64,000 nt of DNA from Acetobacter sp. (GCA_012517935.1 JAAYUA010000055.1:1-64000); one strand, 5' to 3'. Shown: positions 29,105 through 39,580, counted from the stretch's first letter. The notes: generated by a model not told the origin, from the letters alone. Translations and numbers: made by a program.

Positions 29105-29980
29105 TTGCTTCCCGCATCGACGTCACGGTCCATCATGACGGAACACCTCGCGCCCCAAATATCCGACATCGGCAGCAATATTTGCCCCATCCGACACAAA
29201 GGCATATCAGCCACGTCTCTTCGATCTGACACTGGTGACAATACGATGGCTTCTTTACGACATCCTGACACCCGGCACTTCCTTCCCGGCGTCATCGCAG
29301 TCGTCGGCAGTGACGGCGCGGGAAAATCCACGCTCACGGCAGATCTTCTCAATCATTTACAGCAGGAACAGGCGACCGAACTGCTCTATCTGGGGCAGGA
29401 CTCCGGCAATATTGCCCGGTGGATCAAGACACGCCCGCTGATCGGACCTGTCATTGCGCGCTATCTGGTCAAAAGAAGCGAACGCGCCCATGCGTCGAAA
29501 GACAGGAAATCCTCGCCTCCGGACCTCCTGACCGCGATCGTGATATTCCTTTTCTCCCTCTGGCGGCACTCCAAATTCAAAAAAGTGCCTCTACTGAGCC
29601 AGCAGGGTATCGTCGTGATCACGGATCGTTATCCACAGGCCGAAGTCGCGGGATTTCATTTCGATGGACCGGGGTTGGCTGCGCTGGAAAAAGGCTCTTT
29701 TCTGGTCAGGTTTCTGGCAAGACAGGAACAGCGTCTTTATCGGGAAATGGCGAATTATGTGCCCGCACTGGTCATACGTCTGAACATCGATGCAAAAACC
29801 GCGCATGAGCGGAAGCCGGATCACAAGCTTTCATCTCTGGAAGCCAAAACGAGCGTCTTTCCGACGCTGGCGTTTAATGGAGCCCGGATTCTGGATCTCG
29901 ATACGCGGGAACCCTATGCCACAGTCCTGCATCGGGCATTGGCTGAAGCACGCGATGTAAGCAGACCTGCAAAACTCTGA
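29105..29980 (+). CDS. Thymidylate-kinase-like P-loop protein, paralog 1
   Basis: VVGSDGAGKSTLTADLL Walker A, TDRYPQAEVAGFHFDGPG, LVIRLNID, ERKPDH. Start may be 29246 (MASLRHPDTRHF). Confidence 0.75.
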   Translation: MLPASTSRSIMTEHLAPQISDIGSNICPIRHKGISATSLRSDTGDNTMASLRHPDTRHFLPGVIAVVGSDGAGKSTLTADLLNHLQQEQATELLYLGQDSGNIARWIKTRPLIGPVIARYLVKRSERAHASKDRKSSPPDLLTAIVIFLFSLWRHSKFKKVPLLSQQGIVVITDRYPQAEVAGFHFDGPGLAALEKGSFLVRFLARQEQRLYREMANYVPALVIRLNIDAKTAHERKPDHKLSSLEAKTSVFPTLAFNGARILDLDTREPYATVLHRALAEARDVSRPAKL

Positions 29981-30040
29981 TGTCATAGCCGGGATTACAA
30001 CAGGAAACTTGTCGTTTATATAGTTTTCATATAAACTTAA

Positions 30041-30922
30041 TTGAAGTTTCACAGTAAGACCGGACGCATGTTTTCCCTGCGTCCCGGAGTAAATGCCTTG
30101 GGTATCAGTATGAAACTGATGTCTTCCGCGGCCGATCAGGTCATGCCTAGGACTTTCTCAGGCGAGCAGATCACTTCCACCAGCCCGGAAACACAGTACA
30201 CCCCTCTTTCGAGGGTCGTCGCAATCGTTGGATGTGATGGCTCCGGCAAAACCAGCCTGGTTACCGATCTGGTCGCCCGGCTGAACACGCAGGAACCAAC
30301 AGAACGCTGCTATATGGGGCTTGTTTCCGGAGAGACCGGCGACAAGATCAAAAAGCTTCCGATCATCGGCAAACAGCTGGAACGCTATCTTGCCGCTCGC
30401 GTCCGTCGTGCACAGGATATGAAAGAAAAGGTCCCCGGCCTTTTCTCCGCATGCGTCATGTACGGCTTTTCCCTGCTGCGCGTCTCGCATCTGCGCCGTT
30501 TGATGAAGCGCTCGGAAAGCGGTCATCTGACCATCGCCGACCGTTATCCGCAGGCTGAATTTTCGGGCTTTCACTATGACGGACCCGGCATCGATGCAGG
30601 ACGAACCGAAAGCCCCTTCATCCAGAAGCTCGCAAAGCGTGAGCAGAAACTGTATGACTGGATGGCAAAGCAACGGCCTGCGTTGATCATTCGCCTGAAT
30701 GTCGATGCTGATACTGCGCATGCGCGCAAATCAGACCATCCGCTGGAAGAACTGCGCGAAAAAACCGCAATCATGCCGCGGATTAAATATAACGGCACCC
30801 GCATTCTGGAAATCGATGCGCGCCTGCCCTACGAGCAGGTTCTGCAAACAGCACTGAACGCCATCAAAGGTGCGGTTTCTGTCGGAAATCTTTCCCTGAA
30901 CAAGGAAAGACATAGCTTCTGA
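30041..30922 (+). CDS. Thymidylate-kinase-like P-loop protein, paralog 2
   Basis: IVGCDGSGKTSLVTDLV, ADRYPQAEFSGFHYDGPG, LIIRLNVD, ARKSDH. Confidence 0.75.
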   Translation: MKFHSKTGRMFSLRPGVNALGISMKLMSSAADQVMPRTFSGEQITSTSPETQYTPLSRVVAIVGCDGSGKTSLVTDLVARLNTQEPTERCYMGLVSGETGDKIKKLPIIGKQLERYLAARVRRAQDMKEKVPGLFSACVMYGFSLLRVSHLRRLMKRSESGHLTIADRYPQAEFSGFHYDGPGIDAGRTESPFIQKLAKREQKLYDWMAKQRPALIIRLNVDADTAHARKSDHPLEELREKTAIMPRIKYNGTRILEIDARLPYEQVLQTALNAIKGAVSVGNLSLNKERHSF

Positions 30923-30930
30923 TCAGGCCA

Positions 30931-30964
30931 ATGCCAGACAGAAAGAGATTTTCCTGTCTGGCAT
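30931..30964 (+). terminator. Stem-loop between paralogs 2 and 3
   Basis: ATGCCAGACAG-aaagagattttc-CTGTCTGGCAT followed by aaatctttt. Confidence 0.55.
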
Positions 30965-31082
30965 AAATCTTTTCATGATCCAGATTTGACGGTAACACGG
31001 CTCCGATTGCTTTCGGCAAGTTCTCTTCTCCGGATCGGGCGCGTGTTTGCTCCCCTTCCATCCAGCAGAAACTGATCGGTTC

Positions 31083-31808
31083 ATGCCACCCATTTCTCCC
31101 CTTTCCCCTCTCATCGCTGTCGTCGGATGCGATGGTTCCGGCAAATCGACCGTCACGGACAGTCTGCAAAAATGGCTCGCCACATCACGGCCGACAGTCA
31201 TCTGCCATCTGGGTAAACAAAGCGGAAACATCGGCCGGGCCATTGGCCGCCTGCCGTTTGTGGGTGGTTTGGTCGAAACCAAGCTAAACAGCAAAGCAAA
31301 GAAAGTTCACTCCGACAAAGGGCCGGATACCCTGTCGGCGCTGGTGACCTATTTTTTCACCCTGCGCAGATACTGGCGCTTTCTCCGCATGATGCAGTTC
31401 CGCAGGAAGGGCTTCCTTGTTATCGCGGACCGCTTTCCCCAGATGGAAGTCCCTGGCCCCATGGATGGATGCGGCCTTTACAAGGTCACCGGTGGCGGCC
31501 TGAAAGGACTTCTGGCACGCAGCGAGCGTCAGCTCTTTGCCCGCATGGTGGCCTGCAAACCGGACCTGATCATCCGTCTCAATGTTTCACTTGATGTCGC
31601 GATTGCACGCAAGCCGGATCATAAACCAGACAATCTTGCCCGGAAGATCAACGATCTGTCGAATATCACCTTCAAAGGCGTGAAAATGCTGGAAATCAAT
31701 GCGGACCAGCCGCTGGAAACCGTGCTTTCCACTGCAAAGAACGCCATTTCCGAAATTCTGCAGGCCCGTGATGGCAACACACCTTCAGAGAGCCATGCTG
31801 CCGGATGA
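31083..31808 (+). CDS. Thymidylate-kinase-like P-loop protein, paralog 3
   Basis: VVGCDGSGKSTVTDSL, ADRFPQMEVPGPMDGCG, LIIRLNVS, ARKPDH. Start MPPISPLS. Confidence 0.75.
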   Translation: MPPISPLSPLIAVVGCDGSGKSTVTDSLQKWLATSRPTVICHLGKQSGNIGRAIGRLPFVGGLVETKLNSKAKKVHSDKGPDTLSALVTYFFTLRRYWRFLRMMQFRRKGFLVIADRFPQMEVPGPMDGCGLYKVTGGGLKGLLARSERQLFARMVACKPDLIIRLNVSLDVAIARKPDHKPDNLARKINDLSNITFKGVKMLEINADQPLETVLSTAKNAISEILQARDGNTPSESHAAG

Positions 31809-33148
31809 AAGCCTGGTTTTCAGACGGCGTCTTCCGCTCGGTTCTTCGTAATGCCTCCTATCTCGGTTCAGGAAAACTCGGTGGCACCGTTCTCAGCCTG
31901 ATCGCCCTGTCCTGTGCTGGACGAGGAATGTCGACCGCCCTTTTCGGAACACTGGTCGTCATCAATGCTTATGCCGCAGGTGTCAGCAATCTGGTCAAGT
32001 TCCAAACATGGCAGTTCATCGTTCGTTTCGGAGCACCCGCTCTGGTGCGTAATGAAAACGCCATGTTCTGCGACATCATATCCTTTTCGTTTGCCCTTGA
32101 TCTGGCCAGTGGCGCATTCGGCCTGATCGCTGGCATGGCGCTGCTGCCATTTCTGTCGCATCGGGTCGGCATCGATGACAGCGCCTTCGTGCTCGCCATG
32201 TTTTACTGCACGCTGATCCCGATCATGACAGCGGCAACCCCGACCGGTGTATTGCGAACACTGGATCGGTTCGACAGCATCGCCGTTCAGCAAATGGTCA
32301 CGCCACTTCTGAACGCCATCGGGAGCCTTTTTACCTTTGTAATGGGCTATGGCTTCGTCGGCTTCGTCGTCTCATGGTATGTTTCCGAACTGATCGGCGA
32401 TCTTTTCCTCTGGGTCGTCGCAGCGCGCGAACTCCGCCGTCAGGGGTTCCACAACGCGATGCGTCCCGGCTTGTTTGCTCCCGCACGACGGATCAAGGGA
32501 GCATGGAATTTCGTCTGGACCACCAATTTCGCGCACTCGATCTGGTCGGCATGGGGGTCGCTGAGCAACGTGATTGTCGGCGCGATGCTGGGTCCGACAG
32601 ATGCTGGCCTGTTCAAGATCGCCTCGACCTTCTTCACTTCAGCCAGCAAACCGGCCGATCTCATGGCCAAAAGCTTCTACCCTGAAGTCATGCGTCTGGA
32701 TCCAACCAGCAACAAGCCATGGCTTCTGGCCCTCCGCAGCAGCCTGATGGCTGTCGGAATCGGTTTGATCGTCCTTCTGGTTATCTTCGTGGGTGGCAGA
32801 CCCCTGATCTCTCTGGTGTTTGGCCATCGCTATCTGGAAGCCTTCAGCCTGTTGCAGATCATGACCGTTGCCCTTCTGGTGTCCATGGCCGGCTTCCCGA
32901 TGGAATCCCTGCTCTATATGTCCAGCAAGCAGAAATCGGCACTGATCGCCGAAGGCTCAGCCGCACTGGCCTATGGTGTTGTGCTGGTGATCTTCATCCA
33001 TTTCTTCGGGCTGCTTGGTTCAGGTTTCGCGTATGTCGCGGGCATGTGCATGAAGGCGCTGTTTTCCTTCATCCCCACCTTTTCCGCATGGCGTCACCGA
33101 CACACCCTGACGCATGCTCATCTCAACAGCGTTGACACTCCGGGATAA
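31805..33148 (+). CDS. Polysaccharide flippase-like (Wzx/MOP superfamily) membrane protein
   Basis: Multi-TM with MOP-like pattern; ATG overlaps TGA of paralog 3. Confidence 0.78.
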   Translation: MKAWFSDGVFRSVLRNASYLGSGKLGGTVLSLIALSCAGRGMSTALFGTLVVINAYAAGVSNLVKFQTWQFIVRFGAPALVRNENAMFCDIISFSFALDLASGAFGLIAGMALLPFLSHRVGIDDSAFVLAMFYCTLIPIMTAATPTGVLRTLDRFDSIAVQQMVTPLLNAIGSLFTFVMGYGFVGFVVSWYVSELIGDLFLWVVAARELRRQGFHNAMRPGLFAPARRIKGAWNFVWTTNFAHSIWSAWGSLSNVIVGAMLGPTDAGLFKIASTFFTSASKPADLMAKSFYPEVMRLDPTSNKPWLLALRSSLMAVGIGLIVLLVIFVGGRPLISLVFGHRYLEAFSLLQIMTVALLVSMAGFPMESLLYMSSKQKSALIAEGSAALAYGVVLVIFIHFFGLLGSGFAYVAGMCMKALFSFIPTFSAWRHRHTLTHAHLNSVDTPG

Positions 33149-33181
33149 TCCCCGCTGGCCGGGGCTGCTCCCCGGCCAAGA

Positions 33182-34372
33182 CTACAAGACCAGTCGGCCC
33201 AGAATAGCTTCCAGAAGCATCCGACCACGTGGCGTTGCCGCCAGTATCCCTCCTTCATGAAGCAGATATCCCTCTTCCACGCACATCCGCAGAATCTCGC
33301 GATCCACAGAACCCAGCAGAGGACAGCCAGTTCGTGCCTGAAAGGCCTGTTCATCCACCCCGGATGAAAGACGCAGGCCCATCAGAAGCATTTCCCGGGC
33401 CAGATCCTCAGCTTGCAGCACCGTTTCAGAAGACAGCCCTGTGCCATTTTCCTCGACACGTTCCGCCCATATTTCCGGTGCGCGATGTCGGCGTGTCGCC
33501 AGTATTTCCGTTCCGGGAGTCACGCGTCCATGTGCCCCGGGACCAATCCCCGCATAATCACGATAGCGCCAATATGCCAGATTGTGCCTGCTCTCCTGCC
33601 CCGGCACAGCATAATTGGAGACTTCATAGGCCTGTAGCCCATGCTTGGCCGCAATTTCTCCCGTCATGTCATAAAGACGGGCGGCTTCATCTTCTTCCGG
33701 AAGAATGATCCGTCCCTGACGAAACAGGGCTTCAAATTTGGTCCCGGTCTCAATCGTCAGCTGATAAAGCGACAAATGGCCGCTGACGAGTGAAAGAGCT
33801 GTCTCCAGTTCCTGCCGCCATGCCTGCTCGTTCTGTCCCGGACGGGCATAGATCAGGTCAAAACTGACACGGGGAAAAATCCCACGTGCCAGTTCCAGGG
33901 CTGCAACGGCCTGTGCAGCGGAATGTTCACGTCCCAACGCATGCAGGGACTCATCATTCAGCGCCTGAATACCCAGAGAGACACGATTCACACCCGCAGA
34001 CCTGAAATCTTGCAGACGCCCTGTCTCCACACTGGTTGGGTTCGCTTCCAGCGTAATTTCCGGCTCTTCTTCCGTCGGGAAATAGGTCCGGGCATCTGCA
34101 ATCAGATCAGCCACCCCTGATGGCGGCATCAGGGAGGGCGTGCCACCCCCGAAGAAAATGGATGACAGTCTGCGCGGCCCAAGACGCTGGGCTTCCCAGA
34201 ACAATTCCTGCCGCAAAGCCCGGACGAAACGCTCCGACGGGATGGGCTGTCTGACATGACTGTTGAAGTCACAGTAAGGGCACTTTGAAAGACAGAAAGG
34301 CCAGTGAATATAAAGGGCCAACCCCTTCTCAGCGATTGGGGCTGGCTCCGGTTTCTGATGACCAACGCTCAT
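33182..34372 (-). CDS. hemW: HemW-like radical SAM heme chaperone
   Basis: ALYIHWPFCLSKCPYCDFNSH radical SAM motif, FFGGGTPSLM, GIGPGAHGR. Confidence 0.92.
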   Translation of the reverse strand: MSVGHQKPEPAPIAEKGLALYIHWPFCLSKCPYCDFNSHVRQPIPSERFVRALRQELFWEAQRLGPRRLSSIFFGGGTPSLMPPSGVADLIADARTYFPTEEEPEITLEANPTSVETGRLQDFRSAGVNRVSLGIQALNDESLHALGREHSAAQAVAALELARGIFPRVSFDLIYARPGQNEQAWRQELETALSLVSGHLSLYQLTIETGTKFEALFRQGRIILPEEDEAARLYDMTGEIAAKHGLQAYEVSNYAVPGQESRHNLAYWRYRDYAGIGPGAHGRVTPGTEILATRRHRAPEIWAERVEENGTGLSSETVLQAEDLAREMLLMGLRLSSGVDEQAFQARTGCPLLGSVDREILRMCVEEGYLLHEGGILAATPRGRMLLEAILGRLVL

Positions 34373-36354
34373 CAGATGGCAACCTTCACTCCGAGTTCCA
34401 CAACACGATCGACCGGAATCCGGAAAAAGTCTGTCACAGGCGTCGCGTTCCGGGCCATGAACAGGAAGAGCGACATCCTCCACAAAGACATCCTTGCGAC
34501 GGAAGAACGCACAACCAACTCACGCGAAATGAAATAGGATGCCTGCAACGGATCGAAATCGAGACCACCTTCCTTCAAATCCTGCAAGGCTCGGGGAATA
34601 TTGGGGGTTTCCATAAAACCATAACGCAGAACGACGCGATAAATCCCCGGAGCAAGCTCAGAAAGCGCGGCGCGATGTCCCCGATCGGCCTCCGGCTGGT
34701 CAATATTCTCAACCGTGACAAACAGCACATGATCATGCAGCACCTTGTTGTGCTTCAGATTGTGCAACAGACATGGTGGAACTGTCTCCGGATTGGCTGT
34801 CATGAACACAGCCATCCCCGGCACCCGGATCGTGCGGGATTGCGGCAGACGGGCAATGAAAGAGCCCATCGGCAGATTATCCTGCTTCTGACGGGACAGT
34901 ATCAGACTGCGCCCCCGCTTCCATGTCGTCATCATCAGGGTCAGAACGCAGCCAAGAAGCACCGGCACCCATCCCCCATCAGGGATTTTCATCGCGTTAG
35001 CCGAAAAGAAAATCACATCAACGATCAGGAACGGCACAAAGGTGCCAAGCACAGCGAACCAGCTCCATTTGAACTGGCGATGAAACACCACAAAGCAAAG
35101 CAGGGTCGTGCAGATGAATGTTCCGGTCACGGCAATACCATAAGCAGCCGCCAGACGCTCCGAACTCTGGAACGCCAGCACGAGAATGATCGCGCCGACA
35201 GCCAGAAAACGGTTGAATTCAGGGAGATAGATCTGCCCTTCTTCCTCTGCATTGGTATGCTTGATCCGCATCCGGGGCAGATATCCCAACTGGATCAACT
35301 GGCGACACACCTGAAAGCCGCCGGATATTCCGGCCTGACTGGCAATGACGGTCGCAAGTGTTGCCAACAGCACCATCGGAAGCTGCATCCATCCCGGAAT
35401 CATCATGTAGAACGGATTGGCTGTCGCTGCCGGATTATCAAGGATCAGCGCGCCCTGCCCCATATAATTGAGAGCCAGAGCCGGAAGCACAAAGAAAATC
35501 CACACATACCGGATCGGCTGACGGCCGAAGTGCCCCATATCGGCATAAAGCGCCTCCGCCCCAGTCACGCACAACACGACCGAGCCCAGCGCGATGAACG
35601 ACATGGCGCCATGATAGATAATGAATTTCAGGGCATAGTAAGGCAGCAGGGCCATCAAAACCGATGGATGGTGATAGATCTGCACAACACCCAGCAATCC
35701 AAGTGTCCCGAACCATAACAGCATGATCGGGCCAAAAATTGCCCCGACCTTGCCCGTTCCGACCCATTGCATGCTGAACAGTCCGATCAGCACGACAATC
35801 GACAGAGGCAGAACGACATGGGCGGCCGACGGCATGCTGACTTCGATACCCTCCACCGCCGAGAGCACGGAAATCGCCGGAGTGATGATACCATCGCCGA
35901 AGAACAGACAGGCGCCGATAATACCGACCATCCCCAAGACAAGACGACCTTTCGGGGTGGTCGTCACCCGCTGCGCCAGAGACGACAGCGCGAGAATACC
36001 ACCTTCGCCATTATAATCCGCACGCATGACGATCAGGACGTATTTGACCGTCACAATCATGATGAGCGTCCAGAAAATCAGACTCTCGATCCCCAGAACT
36101 TCCCAGTCCTTGATCGCATGAGATCCTGCCACAGCCTCGATCGTGGATCGCAGGGCATAAAGCGGGCTGGTTCCGATATCGCCATAAACGACACCCAAAA
36201 CCCCCATGAGCGCGGCAAACCCTACAGGCGCGGAGGTTCGATAGCTGCTGTCCGCCGCGAATTCCTTCACATCACCGGGGACATGAGGCGGCTCATTCGA
36301 CGATGCAGGAGCCGATAAGGACGAAGACGCCCCAGACTGGCTGGTATCGCTCAT
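34372..36354 (-). CDS. kup: KUP-family potassium transporter
   Basis: ALMGVLGVVYGDIGTSPLYALRSTIEA, NGEGGILALSSLAQR, FFGDGIITPAISVLSAVEGIEV. Confidence 0.95.
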   Translation of the reverse strand: MSDTSQSGASSSLSAPASSNEPPHVPGDVKEFAADSSYRTSAPVGFAALMGVLGVVYGDIGTSPLYALRSTIEAVAGSHAIKDWEVLGIESLIFWTLIMIVTVKYVLIVMRADYNGEGGILALSSLAQRVTTTPKGRLVLGMVGIIGACLFFGDGIITPAISVLSAVEGIEVSMPSAAHVVLPLSIVVLIGLFSMQWVGTGKVGAIFGPIMLLWFGTLGLLGVVQIYHHPSVLMALLPYYALKFIIYHGAMSFIALGSVVLCVTGAEALYADMGHFGRQPIRYVWIFFVLPALALNYMGQGALILDNPAATANPFYMMIPGWMQLPMVLLATLATVIASQAGISGGFQVCRQLIQLGYLPRMRIKHTNAEEEGQIYLPEFNRFLAVGAIILVLAFQSSERLAAAYGIAVTGTFICTTLLCFVVFHRQFKWSWFAVLGTFVPFLIVDVIFFSANAMKIPDGGWVPVLLGCVLTLMMTTWKRGRSLILSRQKQDNLPMGSFIARLPQSRTIRVPGMAVFMTANPETVPPCLLHNLKHNKVLHDHVLFVTVENIDQPEADRGHRAALSELAPGIYRVVLRYGFMETPNIPRALQDLKEGGLDFDPLQASYFISRELVVRSSVARMSLWRMSLFLFMARNATPVTDFFRIPVDRVVELGVKVAI

Positions 36355-36467
36355 TAAACCCGGTCTCCGCTTCGTTCTCTGAAAAACAGTAAGGCCTATC
36401 GGCTCACATAAAGAAGAATTGTGCAGATTTCGCAAGAAAATCGCAGCATGGAGCGTTGCGTCCCACT

Positions 36468-37181
36468 TTAAGGGAGCTGCGGCCGAGATCCGAAAATGGC
36501 CGTTCCGACACGAACAAGATCCGCTCCCTCCGCAATGGCCTGGGGATAATCAGATGACATTCCCATCGAGCAGAGGGGCAAACCCGTCATATCCGCCAAA
36601 GAACGAAGGAAGCGGAAATGAGGCGTCGGGTCTTCACCTGCGGGTGGGATACACATCACGCCCTTCACGCATTCCCCAAAGCGCGCACGGCTGGCACGAA
36701 TGAAGGACTCTGCCTCTTCCCGTGGAACCCCAGCCTTCTGACCTTCATCTCCCGTGTTAACCTCGATCAGAAGCTGCGGCATCCGACCGACCTTGTCCGC
36801 CGCCCGTGCCAGCGCATCAGACAGGGAAACACGATCCAGACTTTCGATAACGTCAGCAATACGCACCGCATCGACGGCCTTATTGGTCTGAAGCGCCCCG
36901 ATCAGATGAAGTTTCAGGTCTGGATATAACGGTTTCAGATCAGAAAATTTTCCCAATGCCTCCTGCACCCGGTTTTCACCAAATACGCGTTGGCCTGCCG
37001 CGATTGCCGCTTCCACGGCAGACGCCGGATGAAACTTGGAGACAGCCACCAGTGTGACATCCGAAGGCTCTCGTCCCGCTTTCACGGCTGCATCCGCAAT
37101 GCCCTGCCTTATTTCGGACAGGGACAGCGCTACATGATCGTATGATGTTGCAGGCGCAATATTATGATCTGAAGATGACAT
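36468..37181 (-). CDS. YggS/PLPBP family PLP homeostasis protein
   Basis: VTLVAVSKFHPASAVEAAIAAGQRVFGENRVQEA, HLIGALQTNKA, SMGMSSDYPQAIAEGADLVRVGTAIFG. Confidence 0.94.
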   Translation of the reverse strand: MSSSDHNIAPATSYDHVALSLSEIRQGIADAAVKAGREPSDVTLVAVSKFHPASAVEAAIAAGQRVFGENRVQEALGKFSDLKPLYPDLKLHLIGALQTNKAVDAVRIADVIESLDRVSLSDALARAADKVGRMPQLLIEVNTGDEGQKAGVPREEAESFIRASRARFGECVKGVMCIPPAGEDPTPHFRFLRSLADMTGLPLCSMGMSSDYPQAIAEGADLVRVGTAIFGSRPQLP

Positions 37182-37305
37182 GGCATGCAGGAATCGCCCG
37201 TCATCAAGGCGGGGTCAAGACCGGCTCTCACGGTTGCCCTTTTCGACGACCCGCGCCACCCTGCCAACGAACCATTTTCCGTGTCGACAGGAGCTCCCAC
37301 CCATC

Positions 37306-38571
37306 ATGCCCACCAACACACATATCGCTTCCGGATTGTCGGTCGCTGCGGGAATCGATCGTCTGGCCGAAGTCGCCGTCCGGACAGGGCTGAACGTCCG
37401 CGAAGGGCAGCAGATCATCCTGACCGCCCCTCTCGATGCCTTGCCCCTGGTCCGGAAAATCACCGAACATGCCTATCGGGCAGGCGCATCACTGGTCACG
37501 ACACTCTTCAATGACGATGAAGCGACCCTCGCACGCTATCGTCTCGCCCCGGACAGCGCATTCGACACGGCAGCCACATGGCTGAACAATGGCATGGCCG
37601 AGGGCTTCCGGAGCGGCGCCGCGCGCATGGCCATTGCAGGGGGTAATCCCTCTCTCCTGAGTGGTCAGAACCCGGACAGAATTTCCCGCGCCAGTCGTGC
37701 GGCATCCATTGCCAGACGCCCAACGCTGGAAATCATCACGGCATTCGAAGTCAACTGGAGCATCGCGGCAGCTGCCACCCCTGCCTGGGCGGCTCTGGTC
37801 TTTCCTGATCTTCCAGAGGAGGAAGCGCTCGAAAATCTCTGGCATGCCATCTTCATGGCGTCCCGTATCACCGGAGACGATCCGGTTGCCGAATGGAAGC
37901 AGCATAATGCGAACCTGCATAAACGCGCCGACCGCCTGAATGAGTTACGTTTCGCGGCTCTTCATTTCAGCGGTCCCGGCACGGAACTGACGGTTGGGCT
38001 GGCCGATGGGCATCGCTGGTGTGGCGGTTCAAGCGAAGCCCGTAATGGCATCACCTGCAACCCGAACATTCCGACGGAAGAAGTCTTTACAACGCCACAC
38101 CGACTCAAGGTCGATGGATATGTGCGCAGCACCAAGCCGCTTTCCTATCAGGGCAGCCTGCTTGATGGCATTCAGGTCCGTTTCAAGGATGGCCAGATTA
38201 CGGAGGCACATGCCGAAAAAGGCGAAAACATCCTGAACAAGGTTCTTGAAACCGACGAAGGTGCACGCCGTCTGGGCGAAGTCGCCCTTGTGCCTCACTC
38301 CTCTCCGATTTCCCAAAGTGGCATCCTGTTTCAGGATACGCTGTTCGATGAAAATGCTTCCAGCCACATCGCACTCGGACAGGCCTATACCGAATGCATG
38401 CTCGACACGGATGACATTTCTCCGGAAACACTGTCCGCCCGTGGTGCCAATAGCAGCCTGATTCACATAGACTGGATGATCGGATCGGGCGAAACTTCCG
38501 TATGGGGTCTGGATGCATCCGGAGCCCGTGTCCCTCTCATGATTTCAGGCGAATGGACCGAAACCCTATGA
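37306..38571 (+). CDS. M29-family aminopeptidase
   Basis: LAEVAVRTGLNVREGQQIILTAPLDALPLVRKITEHAYRAGASLV, NIPTEEVFTTPHRLKVDGYVRSTKPL. Confidence 0.9.
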   Translation: MPTNTHIASGLSVAAGIDRLAEVAVRTGLNVREGQQIILTAPLDALPLVRKITEHAYRAGASLVTTLFNDDEATLARYRLAPDSAFDTAATWLNNGMAEGFRSGAARMAIAGGNPSLLSGQNPDRISRASRAASIARRPTLEIITAFEVNWSIAAAATPAWAALVFPDLPEEEALENLWHAIFMASRITGDDPVAEWKQHNANLHKRADRLNELRFAALHFSGPGTELTVGLADGHRWCGGSSEARNGITCNPNIPTEEVFTTPHRLKVDGYVRSTKPLSYQGSLLDGIQVRFKDGQITEAHAEKGENILNKVLETDEGARRLGEVALVPHSSPISQSGILFQDTLFDENASSHIALGQAYTECMLDTDDISPETLSARGANSSLIHIDWMIGSGETSVWGLDASGARVPLMISGEWTETL

Positions 38572-39131
38572 CAGCTTCCATGCCTCAGCCCATATCAGGC
38601 ACGCATCGTAAACGTCCCCTGATTGCCGCTCTTGCCTGTCTGCTCTGCACCGGCATCGCCGGGGGAACCGCACTGGCGCAACAGACTGTAGCCAGCAGTT
38701 CGGGACAGTCTGCAGAGATGACGCCACCAAGCGCCGCTGAAATGGCGCAGATGCGTCAGGATGTTGCGGTCGCCGCCAACTGGCCGTTGCCGCGTGACTT
38801 CTTCCCCCGCATGAGCGCAACACTGGCCGCGCTGCGTCAGGCCAACATTCATCCCCCTTACGGCGAACGACTCACACTCGATCAGACCATTCAGAAAGTT
38901 GGTGCCGCTCAGGGCGTTACACCCATCCTGAAAGCCCATGGCTTCACACCACGCGATTTCGTCATGGGGCTCACCTGCTTCGGGATTACCCGTGCCGTCC
39001 TGTCCAACCCGCAGGCCGCTGCATCCAACGGTGCCCCGGCCCTCAATCCAGCCAATGTCGAACTGATCAACAGCGATCAATCAGGGGTCAACAGCCTGAT
39101 GGCGCAGATGAACAACGCCCCTCCGGGCTGA
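38568..39131 (+). CDS. Secreted hypothetical protein
   Basis: Signal peptide (RPLIAALACLLCTGIAGGTALAQQ); ATGA overlap with M29 gene. Confidence 0.6.
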   Translation: MTASMPQPISGTHRKRPLIAALACLLCTGIAGGTALAQQTVASSSGQSAEMTPPSAAEMAQMRQDVAVAANWPLPRDFFPRMSATLAALRQANIHPPYGERLTLDQTIQKVGAAQGVTPILKAHGFTPRDFVMGLTCFGITRAVLSNPQAAASNGAPALNPANVELINSDQSGVNSLMAQMNNAPPG

Positions 39132-39139
39132 TTCCAAAA

Positions 39140-39520
39140 CTATGTCCGGTGGGGTGCCAGCAGAATCACGGTGGCGCCCACCAGACAGAGCAGAACACCG
39201 GCCACATCCCACCGATCTGGTCGGATGCCTTCTGCTTTCCACAGCCAGAACAGCGCAACGGTGATATAGATCCCGCCATAAGCCGCATAAGCCCGTCCGG
39301 CTTCATCCGCGTCCGACAATGTCAGCAGACAGGCGAAAAGGATCAGCGACGCACATCCCGGCAGGAGCCACATCCACCCCTTGTGCAGTCGCAACCATCC
39401 CCAAAAGGCATAGCATCCCGCTATCTCCGCCAACGCCGCAGCAACGTAGATCAGGACCGTTTTCAAGACATTATCCCTTCCGTCATATTCATGGCGCCAT
39501 ATCTGGATCTGTGATGCCAT
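39140..39520 (-). CDS. YnfA-family small membrane protein
   Basis: [51 protein letters not shown]. Confidence 0.93.
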   Translation of the reverse strand: MASQIQIWRHEYDGRDNVLKTVLIYVAAALAEIAGCYAFWGWLRLHKGWMWLLPGCASLILFACLLTLSDADEAGRAYAAYGGIYITVALFWLWKAEGIRPDRWDVAGVLLCLVGATVILLAPHRT

Positions 39521-39580
39521 TCTCCCTCCGGGAATGACATGTGAATGCGGACTATTTCCCGCGCCGGGCAACTTCTGAAA

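Noticed and set aside
34285-35718. 477-aa plus-strand ORF
   Set aside because: Fully antisense to kup with its clear KUP motifs; His/Gln/Arg-rich low-complexity translation typical of a high-GC shadow ORF.
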